Shown one piece after another: positions 1-15,174 of a stretch of 64,000 nt of DNA. The notes under the pieces are model-generated. The model saw nothing but the letters and a program-made list of their open reading frames with translations. It made no database searches and was not told where the DNA came from. The number at the start of each line of letters is the position of its first letter. The first letter of the stretch is position 1. The DNA is from Cupriavidus laharis (GTDB lineage: Bacteria; Pseudomonadota; Gammaproteobacteria; Burkholderiales; Burkholderiaceae): contig NZ_CAJZAI010000006.1 of NCBI RefSeq assembly GCF_914271435.1, forward strand, positions 265,520 through 329,519. Direction: 5' to 3'. The translations under genes were made by a program, and so were the position numbers.

Positions 1-239
1 TGCAGGCACTCCAACGAATTTGTAAGCAACATTTAATCGTCAGCGTACCGCGAGAGCCATTGTGGTGTACGCTAAATATGGTCAGAGGCAAGTACCTCAC
101 GCGTTGGGGTAATACGCCCGGCCATATCCAGCATTGGTCAAAAAGTGGTTTTGTCGAATTGGTTTCAAATTATTTTGACGTTATAGAAACAAGATGCCCA
201 TTACCCTGGACGATGCTTCTCTGTCGCCCTCGTCGCTGA
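1..239 (+). CDS. C-terminal end of a class I SAM-dependent methyltransferase (partial)
   Basis: An open frame enters from the left edge (first full codon at base 3) and stops with TGA at 237-239, giving 78 residues. Motifs include VSVPREPLW, a GNTPGHIQHWS segment, then SGFVELVSNYFDV and LPWTMLLCRP. This order is typical of the C-terminal part of Methyltransf_11/23 enzymes in polysaccharide loci. The SAM-binding part lies outside the window, so the substrate cannot be judged. The next gene starts two bases after this stop, which implies co-transcription and probably translational coupling. Family assignment rests on pattern recognition of the C-terminal segment only. Confidence 0.7.
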   Translation, partial: QALQRICKQHLIVSVPREPLWCTLNMVRGKYLTRWGNTPGHIQHWSKSGFVELVSNYFDVIETRCPLPWTMLLCRPRR

Positions 240-241
240 CC

Positions 242-1138
242 ATGACTCCAATCCTACGACGTATTCTTCATGGGGCTGGGAGTGTTCTGGCGTTGATAGG
301 TATCGTTTTTGTCGGATTGCGCCTGCACACTTACTTGCTTGATCTCGATCTCTCGCGGATCACGCTCCTGGTGTGGAGTTTTATTGCGATGTTTTCCTTG
401 ATTTACAGTTCAGCAAATTTTCTGCTCGCATTGGCTTGGTGGCATCTTTTGCGTTATCTCGGTTGTTCCCCAACGCGCCTCGGAACGATCAGGGTCTACG
501 GCATTTCGCAGTTGGCCAAATACGTGCCTGGTAACATTTTTCATCTTGCCGGGCGTCAAGCTCTTGGCATGGCCGAAGGTATATCCGCCGGGATCCTAGT
601 TAAATCGACAATTTGGGAACTTGGCTTGATAGCGTCAGCAGGAACCCTGTCTATCTGGCTGATACTCCCCCTGTTGTTACCGAATTTATTTCCGGATTTC
701 CCCGAAATTAAAGGTGTGCTGCTTATGCTGGTCAATACCGCACTCCTTGTTGGTTTCTTGTACCGCACTTTCGACCGTCAACCCACTCTGTCATTTATTT
801 GGCAAATATTCTTCCTTTTGCTTTCCGGAGCGATCTTCGTTGCTTTGCTTGAATTGATTGCTGACACCAAAGGATTAGGTGCGCAACATTGGTTGATGAT
901 CGGAGGAGCCTACATAGCAGCTTGGCTCGTGGGACTGGTTACACCCGGTGCGCCAGCGGGTGTTGGAGTTCGCGAAATGATTCTGCTGTTCTTGCTAAAG
1001 GATATTGTGGTTGACAGGGACTTGCTTATAGCAATCCTGCTCGGCCGGTTGGTGACAGTAGTTGGCGATCTGATATTTTTCTTTGTGACTTATTCGATTC
1101 CAGCAAGATTTTGTGCATTAAAAAAAAGCGATGTCTAA
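242..1138 (+). CDS. flippase-like / lysylphosphatidylglycerol-synthase-type integral membrane protein
   Basis: A 298-residue polytopic inner-membrane protein with about seven or eight hydrophobic helices and little soluble sequence. A KYVPGN motif (residues 93-98) and a TPGAPAGVGVRE motif (234-245) resemble the conserved loops of the flippase-like (LPG synthase TM, UPF0104/AglD-type) family, whose members are often found next to glycosyltransferases. I chose the ATG at 242, two bases after the upstream stop. An ATG at 194 in the same frame would overlap the methyltransferase by 46 bases. The 3' end overlaps the next gene by 8 bases. Base composition is clearly more AT-rich than the core genes of the window, suggesting acquisition with the polysaccharide locus. 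The transported or modified substrate is unknown. Confidence 0.72.
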   Translation: MTPILRRILHGAGSVLALIGIVFVGLRLHTYLLDLDLSRITLLVWSFIAMFSLIYSSANFLLALAWWHLLRYLGCSPTRLGTIRVYGISQLAKYVPGNIFHLAGRQALGMAEGISAGILVKSTIWELGLIASAGTLSIWLILPLLLPNLFPDFPEIKGVLLMLVNTALLVGFLYRTFDRQPTLSFIWQIFFLLLSGAIFVALLELIADTKGLGAQHWLMIGGAYIAAWLVGLVTPGAPAGVGVREMILLFLLKDIVVDRDLLIAILLGRLVTVVGDLIFFFVTYSIPARFCALKKSDV

Positions 1139-3470
1139 AAATCAGGCTTGGACTATTAGGGAGCTGATCTTCGCCGCATTGGTAATTGCCTTCGTGCTTT
1201 TTATGCACGGTGCAGTGCCTTTTTTGATGGTTCCTACACTTGGGCAGGCTGTCTGGTCCATGGGTTTCGCGCAGTCCATGGCAGGTGGGGCGCCGTTCGA
1301 TTTCTATGCTCATGATTTTGGAGTCCCCAGGTCTGCAGCAATTGCGTTTGGACTTGCGGGGGCTTGGCCCGCAAGCCTGCTGATTAGACTTGGCTTGCAG
1401 CCAGCTGATGCCTACTCCGGGATGGTTGCGCTTTGGTTAGGATTGGCTATGTTCTCCGCCTATCGGATAGGACGTCGATTTGGCGCAACGAGATCGAGTG
1501 CTCTGCTGGGTGGGCTGACGTGGATGACCATGCCGATCATCTGGGCGCATGCTGGATACAGCCTGCTGTCGGTTGGGATAGCACTTTTGTCATACTACTT
1601 CCTGGCCGCTATCAGGCTATTTCTGATCGAAGATGGAGCGACAACGCGGATTGCTCCAACCGCAATCACGCTCTATTTTACGGCCACTATCGTATCCGTG
1701 TTTATGGACGGCTATACGTTCATGATGTTTGCCACGGGCTCCAGTATCTTGTTGCTTTATTCGTTCATTACACGGCCCGCGATTCGGCTACCGCTAACAA
1801 TGATCGCGATTCCAATTCACGTGATAAGTTTTTCGCTCGCCTATTTTCTATTCAGTACTTATGTCGGCAGGTCTAGTTTCGAGGCGCATTCGCTTGATTC
1901 TTTCAGAGGTTGGGGTTTAGATATCTCGTTTCTTGTCGCACCAACGAAGGGAGTGCTCTGGCTGCCAGATTTGATGAATCTCAGTCTGAAGCGAACAAAT
2001 GGGTTTTACTTCGGAGATGAGTCCGTTTGGATGACAACCTTTGCATCGCCAGCTCTAGTTATCGGCGTGCTCGCGTGGCATCACATAAGGCATCAGATCA
2101 AAATTTCCACTGGCGTTTTGATTGTTGCAATCTTCGGTTTTTACATGGCGCTTGGACCTTCATTGAAGGTCAACTCGATGAAACCGGAATCTCTCCAACT
2201 AAGTTATCCTCGCGAGCAAAGCGCGCAGATGCCGGCTGAGTTCGCAGTCATTCCGACCGGTAACGCATGGATTTCTGAAAACTTACCTGGCTTCAACGTT
2301 ATGCGGGCCTCTTATCGCTGGTCCGCTTTGGGTATTTTCGCTCTATGGCTTCTCATCATAATATGTATATCGCGAACTGAAAGAAGAAATCGAGCAATTT
2401 TTCTTCTAGCGTTATCATCCATAACATTAATCAATCTACCGGATTTGCAAAAGCGGATACGCGCTGGGATTGATTACCGGAGCATGTTCCAACAGATCGA
2501 TCACGAGCTTGTGGATGAACTTCGTAAATATGTCACTTCAGGAGAAATGACTGCGTTCGTTCCTTGGGGCAACGACTTTATTGCTAACTATTTAGCGCCG
2601 AGAGTCGGATTTAAAACCTTCAACATAGGAGGGGATAAAAATCTCGCGACTGCTCAACGGAATTGGCCTTCAGAAATGAATGCACTGGGGGGGGAGTTAG
2701 ACGCGGCGAAAGCCCAGATGGCGGCGAAAATGCTGGTCGATGGAACAGTTGATGTGGTGATTCTGCCATATTTCCATATGTTGTGGTCGTCGCATTTATG
2801 GCCCTGCGTAGCTGAAACAAGCGCCCAACTCAGTGTGGAGCAGCAAGAGAGCTTTCGCAGTCTTCCCAGGTTTCTTTGCCCAATTGATCGGCGAAATGAG
2901 CTAAGACCTTTCGTTATCGCTCTGAGAGATTTCTCGTATCTTGAGATTACGGAGACCAGTTTATTTTCCACCATCAGACTGCGCCCGGAATTTGCCGGCG
3001 TTGAGAACAGGCAAGCCCTGATGCGCGAGATCTTTAGAAAAATCAATTATCCAATTTCGGCTGACGATAGATTCAATGAGAACCATTATGTGCTCCGTGA
3101 GGGGTGGCATAGCCCGGAGGCTCATCGTGTCTGGTCTCAGAGCGCGGGAAAACTGACACTTCCTGTACCCACAGACTGTGAGGTGAAGCATTGTGACGCG
3201 GTACTAACGTTTGTAGCGTTTGGTGCCAGCAAAAAAAGACCTGTCTCGGTTATTTTTGGCAGCAGTGATCCTATGTGGCAATGGAACGCAAGAATTGTGG
3301 CAACCTCAAGCGAAGCGATGGAGGTAAAGATTCCACTACTCGGCGCAATCCGTAGCCGAGATATTTTAATTTCCATTCCCAATGCAACGTCACCACTGGC
3401 ATTAAATGTGTCATCCGATGCTCGTGTGCTCGGAATTGCCCTTCAGCGCATCGATTTAGCGAAATATTGA
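1131..3470 (+). CDS. large polytopic membrane protein, possible GT-C-like, function unknown
   Basis: A 779-residue protein that I do not recognise with certainty. Roughly residues 1-430 form about ten to twelve membrane helices. Residues 430-779 are mostly soluble and predicted outside the membrane. The layout (multi-helix N-terminus with early acidic loops, then a large extracytoplasmic domain) resembles GT-C lipid-linked-sugar transferases and the YfhO/DUF6311-like proteins often seen in O-antigen loci, but no diagnostic catalytic motif is secure. The ATG overlaps the previous gene by 8 bases, so the two are probably translated in tandem. The AT-rich composition matches the preceding genes and differs from the rest of the window. 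It converges on the minus-strand locus that ends at 3649. Confidence 0.55.
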   Translation: MSKNQAWTIRELIFAALVIAFVLFMHGAVPFLMVPTLGQAVWSMGFAQSMAGGAPFDFYAHDFGVPRSAAIAFGLAGAWPASLLIRLGLQPADAYSGMVALWLGLAMFSAYRIGRRFGATRSSALLGGLTWMTMPIIWAHAGYSLLSVGIALLSYYFLAAIRLFLIEDGATTRIAPTAITLYFTATIVSVFMDGYTFMMFATGSSILLLYSFITRPAIRLPLTMIAIPIHVISFSLAYFLFSTYVGRSSFEAHSLDSFRGWGLDISFLVAPTKGVLWLPDLMNLSLKRTNGFYFGDESVWMTTFASPALVIGVLAWHHIRHQIKISTGVLIVAIFGFYMALGPSLKVNSMKPESLQLSYPREQSAQMPAEFAVIPTGNAWISENLPGFNVMRASYRWSALGIFALWLLIIICISRTERRNRAIFLLALSSITLINLPDLQKRIRAGIDYRSMFQQIDHELVDELRKYVTSGEMTAFVPWGNDFIANYLAPRVGFKTFNIGGDKNLATAQRNWPSEMNALGGELDAAKAQMAAKMLVDGTVDVVILPYFHMLWSSHLWPCVAETSAQLSVEQQESFRSLPRFLCPIDRRNELRPFVIALRDFSYLEITETSLFSTIRLRPEFAGVENRQALMREIFRKINYPISADDRFNENHYVLREGWHSPEAHRVWSQSAGKLTLPVPTDCEVKHCDAVLTFVAFGASKKRPVSVIFGSSDPMWQWNARIVATSSEAMEVKIPLLGAIRSRDILISIPNATSPLALNVSSDARVLGIALQRIDLAKY

Positions 3471-3648
3471 ATTTCAGTATCGGGGCTTTTGATGCCGCCC
3501 AAAGTACCCCTCCCGGGAGATTCGCACCATCGAACTTCTCGTTGACCACAACTACTTGCCTGTCCTACCACCCAACCAAACTATCATAACCTCTGTGCAG
3601 CGGTACTAGGGGGAACGGCCCCGCACCTCTGCAGACGTGTTCCTGCTA

Positions 3649-4767
3649 TCATTTCTTCGCCGTCAGTTCGCGATAGACCTTCGCATAAGCTGCAGCCATC
3701 CGGTCCGCGGTAAAGAGTTTGGCAAAACGCTCTTTCGCCTTCTGGCCCATGCTGCGTGCCAATTGGGGGGAACCATCCAGCTTGCACATGGCCGCTTGGA
3801 ACGCCGCTGCATCCCCGGACGTCACCACCAGCCCGGTTTCACCATCCACATTGACAAAGCTGCTTCCGGTACCAATCTCGGACGAGATCATCGGCTTGCC
3901 AAGCATCGCGCCTTCGAGCAACGTAACGCCGAAGGCTTCGGAGCGCAGATGAGAGGGAAAGACCACCGCGCCACATAGTTGCAGCAGCGCCATCTTGTCC
4001 AGATCCGGCAGAGCGCCGAGGAAGTGGACATTGGTCAGTCCCAGCCTTTCCGCCTGCTCCTTGAGTTCGGCTTCGATCGGACCAGCACCGACGATCACCA
4101 CCTTGAATTGCGTTCCCTGCGCAGCCTTTAGCAGAATATGCAGGCCCTTGTAGTAGCGAATAACACCAACGAAGAGAAAGAATCCTTCGCCCAGCTTGTT
4201 ACGCCAACTCTCCACCAATCCAGTCGAAGGCGTCGGATAGCTTTCTGCGTCGATGCCGATTGGAATCAGCGAAACCTTATCCTTGTATTTCAGCAAGACA
4301 TCGCTCGTCTCTAGGTAGTTCGGCGAGGTCGCGACGATCCGGTCCATCCCCCCAAGGAAATGGTGCATCAACGGTCGATAGAGCTTCAGCAACGTCCGCT
4401 GGCGGACAATATCGGAATGATAAGTAACAAGCGCGGGCTTCGCAGGCCGGACGAGTTTATGAAGAATGTCCCCGAATGGCCATGGGAAATGGTAATGGAT
4501 GACATCCGCCCACTCGCTTTGGCGTCGGAAATCGTCGATGGCAGTCAGCGACATTGGGGTGGAGGCGACATCCAAGACAACCTTGGATCGGTGAATCTCC
4601 GTGCCATCATCGACAATAACAGGTTCCGCCGCCGCGCAACGGCTCAATGTAAACACGCGAGATTCCACACCGTGAGCCTGCACACCACGGCTGATCTGCC
4701 TGATGACTTGTTCTACGCCTCCGAATGAATCGGGATAATACGTCTTGAATACGTGAAGAACACGCAT
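3649..4767 (-). CDS. family 4 glycosyltransferase
   Basis: A 372-residue GT-B retaining glycosyltransferase. The N-terminal acceptor domain carries GGVEQVIRQISRG (residues 16-28) and VTYHSD. The C-terminal donor domain carries GVIRYYKGLHILLKA (201-215) and the EX7E pair E277/E285 in SEAFGVTLLEGAMLGKP. It probably adds a mannose or rhamnose unit to the growing O-polysaccharide in the cytoplasm, since gmd, rmd and manC are in the same transcription unit. I chose the ATG at 4767, where the conserved MRVLHVF start lies. A longer frame from 4806 would overlap the upstream gene and adds no conserved residues. It is the last gene of the minus-strand locus. Sugar specificity cannot be read from sequence. 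Confidence 0.85.
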   Translation of the reverse strand: MRVLHVFKTYYPDSFGGVEQVIRQISRGVQAHGVESRVFTLSRCAAAEPVIVDDGTEIHRSKVVLDVASTPMSLTAIDDFRRQSEWADVIHYHFPWPFGDILHKLVRPAKPALVTYHSDIVRQRTLLKLYRPLMHHFLGGMDRIVATSPNYLETSDVLLKYKDKVSLIPIGIDAESYPTPSTGLVESWRNKLGEGFFLFVGVIRYYKGLHILLKAAQGTQFKVVIVGAGPIEAELKEQAERLGLTNVHFLGALPDLDKMALLQLCGAVVFPSHLRSEAFGVTLLEGAMLGKPMISSEIGTGSSFVNVDGETGLVVTSGDAAAFQAAMCKLDGSPQLARSMGQKAKERFAKLFTADRMAAAYAKVYRELTAKK

Positions 4768-4783
4768 AGTGGATTCCGCCAAG

Positions 4784-5904
4784 TCAAACAAGCGTCCGGT
4801 ACACATCCAAGGTCGCGCTCGCCGTACGTTCCCAGGACAACAGTGCCGCCCTCTCCTTGCCCAGCGTGATACATTTCTCGCGCAAGGTTGAATCCTCGAG
4901 CAAGAGCGCCATCGCAGTAGCTATGGCCTCTGGATCTAGCGGATCGACCTCCACCGCCGCGCCGCCAGCAACCTCCGGCAGACATGATATATCGGAGCAA
5001 ATCACCGGTGTTCCGCTTGCAAAAGCTTCCAGCAACGGCAGGCCAAACCCTTCGTAGAGCGATGGAAAAATAAAAGCGCTCGCTCCCACATAGATGCTGC
5101 GCAATTCGTCCTCGCTGGCCATGTCGGCTAGCCACACCACCCTTTCACCGGCGCGCTGGGCAGCAAGAATAGCCGCCACGTCGGCGTCGCAGCGCCAGCC
5201 GGCCCTGCCGACAATCACCAGCTGCTGCTCGTGACGAATGCGCTCGGGCAGCGACAGATAAGCATTCAGCAAAGTGCCCAAATTCTTGCGCGGCTGCAAT
5301 GTGCCTACGAAAAGAAAGTAGCCCGACCGCAGTTTGTATCGACTCAATACCGATTCGGTGACGCCAGCCTCCGGTGGCACCAGCCAATAGCGATCGACAC
5401 CGCATGGGACGACGGATATGCTCCCTTCGTCAATATTGAAATATTGGACCAGATCGGCCACCGAGGCGCGTGAATGCGCAATGACATGATCGGCAGTACG
5501 CCCCGCCTGCCTGATCTGCCAGTTCTTGAGACGTCGGAGGCGGGGCGATGTCCATTCGGGAAAGCGAAGCGGAACGGCGTCATGCAGGGTGGCAACGACG
5601 GGGCAATCCATTCGCACTACCCGATAGTCGGTCGCATGATAAATGTCGATGTGTTCCGTTACCCGCAGCGTCGCCCCGAAGGCGCTAGCGAGGGCCTGCT
5701 GCGCAAAGGGTCTGGGAAACGCGACGATTCCGTGCGGGAAGCCAGCGCCATGCACGGGGCCGCGATAGACACATTGTGTCAGAGAGCAACCGGATCGCGG
5801 CAGCGTGCGCGCAAGCGCGGCGGTGTAGACACCGATCCCATCCAGTTTGCCGCCGTGTCCCCCTCCATAAAGCGTGCCCGTACTCAGCCCCACTCTAAGC
5901 GCAT

Positions 5905-5908
<4 letters not shown>
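4784..5908 (-). CDS. family 4 glycosyltransferase (mannosyl/rhamnosyltransferase-like)
   Basis: A 374-residue GT4 enzyme. Visible motifs are GIGVYTAALA (24-33), TLHDAVPLRFPEW, VPCGVD, GTLQPRKNL (202-210) and SLYEGFGLPLLEAFASGTP with E286 and E294 as the EX7E pair. These are typical of GDP-mannose/GDP-rhamnose-using transferases such as the WbpY/MtfB type, and the gmd-rmd pair immediately upstream in the same operon supports a GDP-sugar donor. Its start overlaps the stop of rmd by four bases (ATGA), a sign of translational coupling. It is a separate, single-domain enzyme beside the three-module 1261-residue transferase, so it may prime or cap the chain. Confidence 0.85.
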
Positions 5909-11609
<5,701 letters not shown>

Positions 11610-11610
<1 letters not shown>

Positions 11611-12995
11611 TATTTCTCCATATCCTCAGTACTCGACGTGGCCGACTTTCTCAAAAGCCGGCTTGCTATCCAGCGATTGGTGGCGGGCATGTCTTGCCAA
11701 TTCCCTTCATTGCCAGTCGGGACAGTCGGGAAATAGCCGCCCGCCGGAGCGCTCAGGGACCCGTAGAGCCTTCGTGCAGCCCTTTCCAGATTGGGGAGTC
11801 GGGCCAATAGACCCAATAGCAGATTCTTATGCGTGGGATGACTGCGCAAGTGCCCGATCGCCGCGCGGCCGATTCGCTTGACCGCACGCTTTGCAATGGA
11901 AATGCCCTGCTGACGCACTCGCGCCGACAATGCCGGGGCGCGAGGGGACGACATGGCCGCTTCGCTCGCGCGATGCACATCTTGCGGTGCGTGTACTCGT
12001 CGGCCGCCTCTGAGCGTATCGAGCACTGCCCGTAGCGGCGCTGTAAGACGCCAAGACGTGCTGTTGCGCAGCGCACTGATTTCCGCCGTCAGCCGCGCCA
12101 CAGCCTGTAGTTCCTGCCGGACCGTGCGAAGTTCCGCGGAGAGGCGCCCGGCATGATTACGTGCCACGTTGAGTTCCTCCCCTTGTCGGGCGTACAAGGC
12201 TTGAAGGGCGTCGAATTCTCCTTCCTTTTCATGCAAGGCCGCCTGAACCGCGGCAAGACGGGCCGCCGGCAATTCGGCAACGCGCGCCTCGCGGCGCCCC
12301 ACGTCGACCATCCAGTCCACCATGAATTCGTCGAACACATTGGGCGGGGTCTTCAGGGCATCGGCCAGATCCAGATGGCTGTCGTCCACATAGAAGCGAT
12401 TCAGTCCATCAAAGTAGGCAAACTGATAGCCGGCAGCGAGCAAGGTGTGCTCCCATTCAACGCCCGAAGATTCTTGACTTAGCGGGCGCGTGGACTCAAG
12501 CACCACGATCCATGGGCGCCAGCGCTTCCAGTCCATGCCGGCGACGACATCGGCTTCGGCGCCTTCAACGTCGATCTTGAGAAAATGAATTGCCTTGTCA
12601 GCGACGTGCTCGGCGCAGATATCTGCGAGCGTTCGCATCGGCACATTGGACTCGGTATAGCGCCAGCCGGCTTCGAAGTGCGTGTGCGCGACTTCGCGGT
12701 CCATGGTCGACAGGCCGGTATCCGGAATGGAATAGAACGTAATCTCGCCTTTCCTGGCTCCCACTGCGCATTGCAGATTGACATCACGCGGGCGCTCGCT
12801 CTGCAGTCGGGAAAAGAACTGATTCACCGGTTCGACATTGACCCCCGCCCAGCCGCGCTCATAAAAGGCGCGAGTGACGGAGTGCAAAGTGGGATCATTC
12901 GCACCGATATCAATGTAAAACCCCGCCTCGATATGCTTTAGAGCACGCCAAAGAACTACGTCCTCAAAGTTCTGTGCGTAAGAAAGAAAAGTCAT
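11610..12995 (-). CDS. FkbM-family methyltransferase with a C-terminal coiled coil
   Basis: A 461-residue protein. Residues 1-230 are an FkbM methyltransferase: YAQNFEDVVLWRAL at the N-terminus, FYIDIGANDP as the SAM-binding motif (27-35), GVNVEPV, and FLKIDVEGAEADVVAGM (138-154). Residues about 235-310 form a heptad-rich, glutamate/alanine/leucine coiled coil, followed by TSWRLTAPLR (313-322), a motif common in O-antigen transferases, and a basic tail. FkbM enzymes O-methylate sugars. In this context it probably methylates the growing or terminal residue of the glycan. The start at 12995 gives an ATGA overlap with the upstream gene. The 24-base-longer frame adds only nonconserved residues. 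The coiled coil is unusual for the family (see findings). Confidence 0.85.
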
Positions 12996-13945
12996 TGTGT
13001 GGATTTCCGCCAGACACACGCCATGAATTCATCGTCCTTGATAAATTGATCGAGAGTGAGTCCAGCCTGCTGACCTAGCATCTCGCGGGATCGGCCAAGG
13101 TAAAAAAAGAGATGAAAGCGGGTGTATTCGTACAGGTACTCGAAGCAAGGGGTTGCATGCACCATACGGGCGCCCGCATTCAGCAGATTGGACATTGCAC
13201 GCAGCTCGTCTGCCGGATGCCGAAGATGCTCGAGAACATTATTAGAGAAAATACCATCGAAGCGCATCCCTGCGAGCGTTTCGCGTTTCGAAATTACCTC
13301 CGATCCAGCCGGGCTCGCATCACCGTGCGGTTCGAACCCATACACGTTCCAGCCTTCGCCGCGCAGTATTTTAAGCGTCCTTGACCAACTGCCCGCGCCG
13401 TAATTCAAGTAGACGCCATCACGCCGGGGTTCCAATGCGTGGAATGCTCTCAATTCCTGCTCGGTAGAATCGCCTTCGGCATATACCAGATAGTGCCATT
13501 GATACTCCAGGGCTAGCTCGGCTCCGGTTAACGTTAGCATTTTCTGAGGACCGAAAATCAGGTCACAGCGCGGGCACTGATGGCGCGATAGCCGACCACC
13601 ACCGAACGAGCAAAACCCTTCATACGCGACGAATGTGGCGCGGACGTCGGCGTGGTCGCAAAGCGGACAGGTCAGCTCTTGTAATCGGCCACTATCCCTT
13701 GCTTCCATCGTATCGATAATAGACCACTTGAGCGCAATCTGATGCTTGATTCCCTCATTTCGGGCCAACGCTACCGCCAATTCGGTACCTTCCAATCGCT
13801 GCGCAATGGCTTGGACGGTCTGATCCCGTGCGCATTCTGCCTGCTGGAGGCGTGCCAGTTCCCGCTCCAGTGCACTCAGCGTCGAACGTTTGGTCACGGC
13901 AATATTCAGATACGCCAGAAGGCGATTCAGAATTTCCCTGCTCAT
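12992..13945 (-). CDS. class I SAM-dependent methyltransferase with paired CxxC motifs
   Basis: A 317-residue protein. Residues 20-65 are a helical, heptad-like stretch, then two CxxC motifs (CPLC 93-96 and CPRC 124-127) resemble a zinc-ribbon seen at the front of Methyltransf_13/23-type sugar methyltransferases. The SAM-binding segment is VYLNYGAGSWSRTL (178-191) followed by GWNVYGFEP (198-206). A second methylation function beside FkbM suggests two different O- or C-methylations of the polysaccharide. I chose the ATG at 13945, eight bases downstream of the wzt stop. A frame from 13987 would run into wzt. Its stop overlaps the FkbM start. Exact substrate unknown. A C-methyltransferase for a branched sugar is an alternative. 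Confidence 0.8.
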   Translation of the reverse strand: MSREILNRLLAYLNIAVTKRSTLSALERELARLQQAECARDQTVQAIAQRLEGTELAVALARNEGIKHQIALKWSIIDTMEARDSGRLQELTCPLCDHADVRATFVAYEGFCSFGGGRLSRHQCPRCDLIFGPQKMLTLTGAELALEYQWHYLVYAEGDSTEQELRAFHALEPRRDGVYLNYGAGSWSRTLKILRGEGWNVYGFEPHGDASPAGSEVISKRETLAGMRFDGIFSNNVLEHLRHPADELRAMSNLLNAGARMVHATPCFEYLYEYTRFHLFFYLGRSREMLGQQAGLTLDQFIKDDEFMACVWRKSTQ

Positions 13946-13953
13946 GAGTTCCA

Positions 13954-15174
13954 CTAGTACTCTACCGTGACAAACGGGTCCAGCCAAGCACAGCCAATAA
14001 AATGGGGATGGCTGGCGTTAACTACCGAAAACATCAAGGCGCGGTCCTTCCACTCGTAATTGTTCTGCAGATGGTTCTCGGAACTCGCGACCGATGTGGC
14101 GATCGAGTAATGCCCCTCACCGAGGTTGGCGGGGAACTCAAAGCGGTAAAGCACACGCTTCCCGGACTCGACATTCGAGACGATGTGCTCTTTCAGCTGA
14201 GTGTTGGTGCCGTAGATGGGTTGTCCGAGCCGATCCTTGATCATATAACCAAGGACCAAGGTGGGAATCGGAGCGTGCGTCACGACTTCCACTCGCAATG
14301 TCACGGTCGTGCCAACGTCGATCGTCTCGACCGGTCGCCCCAGCTTGTCCAGCAATTCGATTCTTGAAACCACGGCTTCACCGGTGCCGGAAACCGTTTG
14401 CACCGTTCCGCATTCAAGCACGCGCTGCGTAATGGCGTAGCTCTCCCGCTCAGCCAGAAGGGCATTGTAAAAATCCATGACCTCTTCCGGTTTGCCTATT
14501 TTCACCAGACGACCACTATCCAGTAGAATCGCACGATCACAAATCGACTGGATCGCCGTTCGATCATGCGACACCATCAGCAAGGTGGTGCCTTCCTCAC
14601 GGAAGCTTCGGATCCTGTCAAAGCTCTTATGCTGGAAGTATGCATCGCCAACCGAGAGCGCCTCGTCAACAATCAGCACGTCCGGCCGCCGCGCAGTGGC
14701 AACGCTAAATGCCAGCCGCATCTGCATGCCGCTCGAATACATTCTCACCGGCTGATCAATATAATCCCCAATCTCCGCAAATGCCTCGATCTCCGGCATC
14801 AGGGTCATGACCTCGCCGGTATCCATGCCAAGCAACTGGCCTGCCATCAGCACATTCTGACGCCCCGTAAAGTCGGGATGAAAACCCATGCCGAGTTCGA
14901 GCAAGGCAGACACGCGGCCAGTAACGCTGATACTCCCCGTGGTGGGCATCGTCGTGCCGGTGATCATCTTGAGCAAGGTGCTTTTCCCTGCGCCGTTGAC
15001 CCCGACGATGCCGACTGCTTCGCCCGGCTCCACGACAAACGATATATCGCGCAGGATCCAACGCAGGCTATGACGCTCGCGCCCGAATGGTGCAAACCAC
15101 TCCAACAGACGCGACCAGCGGGTCGGATACTGTTTATAGGCCTTTCCGACCTGACCTACTGAAATCGTACTCAT
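13954..15174 (-). CDS. wzt: ABC transporter ATP-binding protein Wzt with C-terminal glycan-binding extension
   Basis: A 406-residue protein. The nucleotide-binding domain (about 1-245) has Walker A GVNGAGKST (58-66), signature YSSGMQMRLAFSVAT and Walker B VLIVDEALSVGDAYF. Residues about 255-400 are an additional domain of the Wzt C-terminal type, which in characterised O9a-like systems binds the modified non-reducing end of the finished O-polysaccharide before export. The presence of this domain implies that the glycan carries a specific terminal mark, for which the two neighbouring methyltransferases are candidates. It is coupled to wzm by overlap at the wzm stop (start 15174 against the wzm stop at 15174). 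High confidence for function; the glycan specificity is inferred. Confidence 0.93.
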   Translation of the reverse strand: MSTISVGQVGKAYKQYPTRWSRLLEWFAPFGRERHSLRWILRDISFVVEPGEAVGIVGVNGAGKSTLLKMITGTTMPTTGSISVTGRVSALLELGMGFHPDFTGRQNVLMAGQLLGMDTGEVMTLMPEIEAFAEIGDYIDQPVRMYSSGMQMRLAFSVATARRPDVLIVDEALSVGDAYFQHKSFDRIRSFREEGTTLLMVSHDRTAIQSICDRAILLDSGRLVKIGKPEEVMDFYNALLAERESYAITQRVLECGTVQTVSGTGEAVVSRIELLDKLGRPVETIDVGTTVTLRVEVVTHAPIPTLVLGYMIKDRLGQPIYGTNTQLKEHIVSNVESGKRVLYRFEFPANLGEGHYSIATSVASSENHLQNNYEWKDRALMFSVVNASHPHFIGCAWLDPFVTVEY

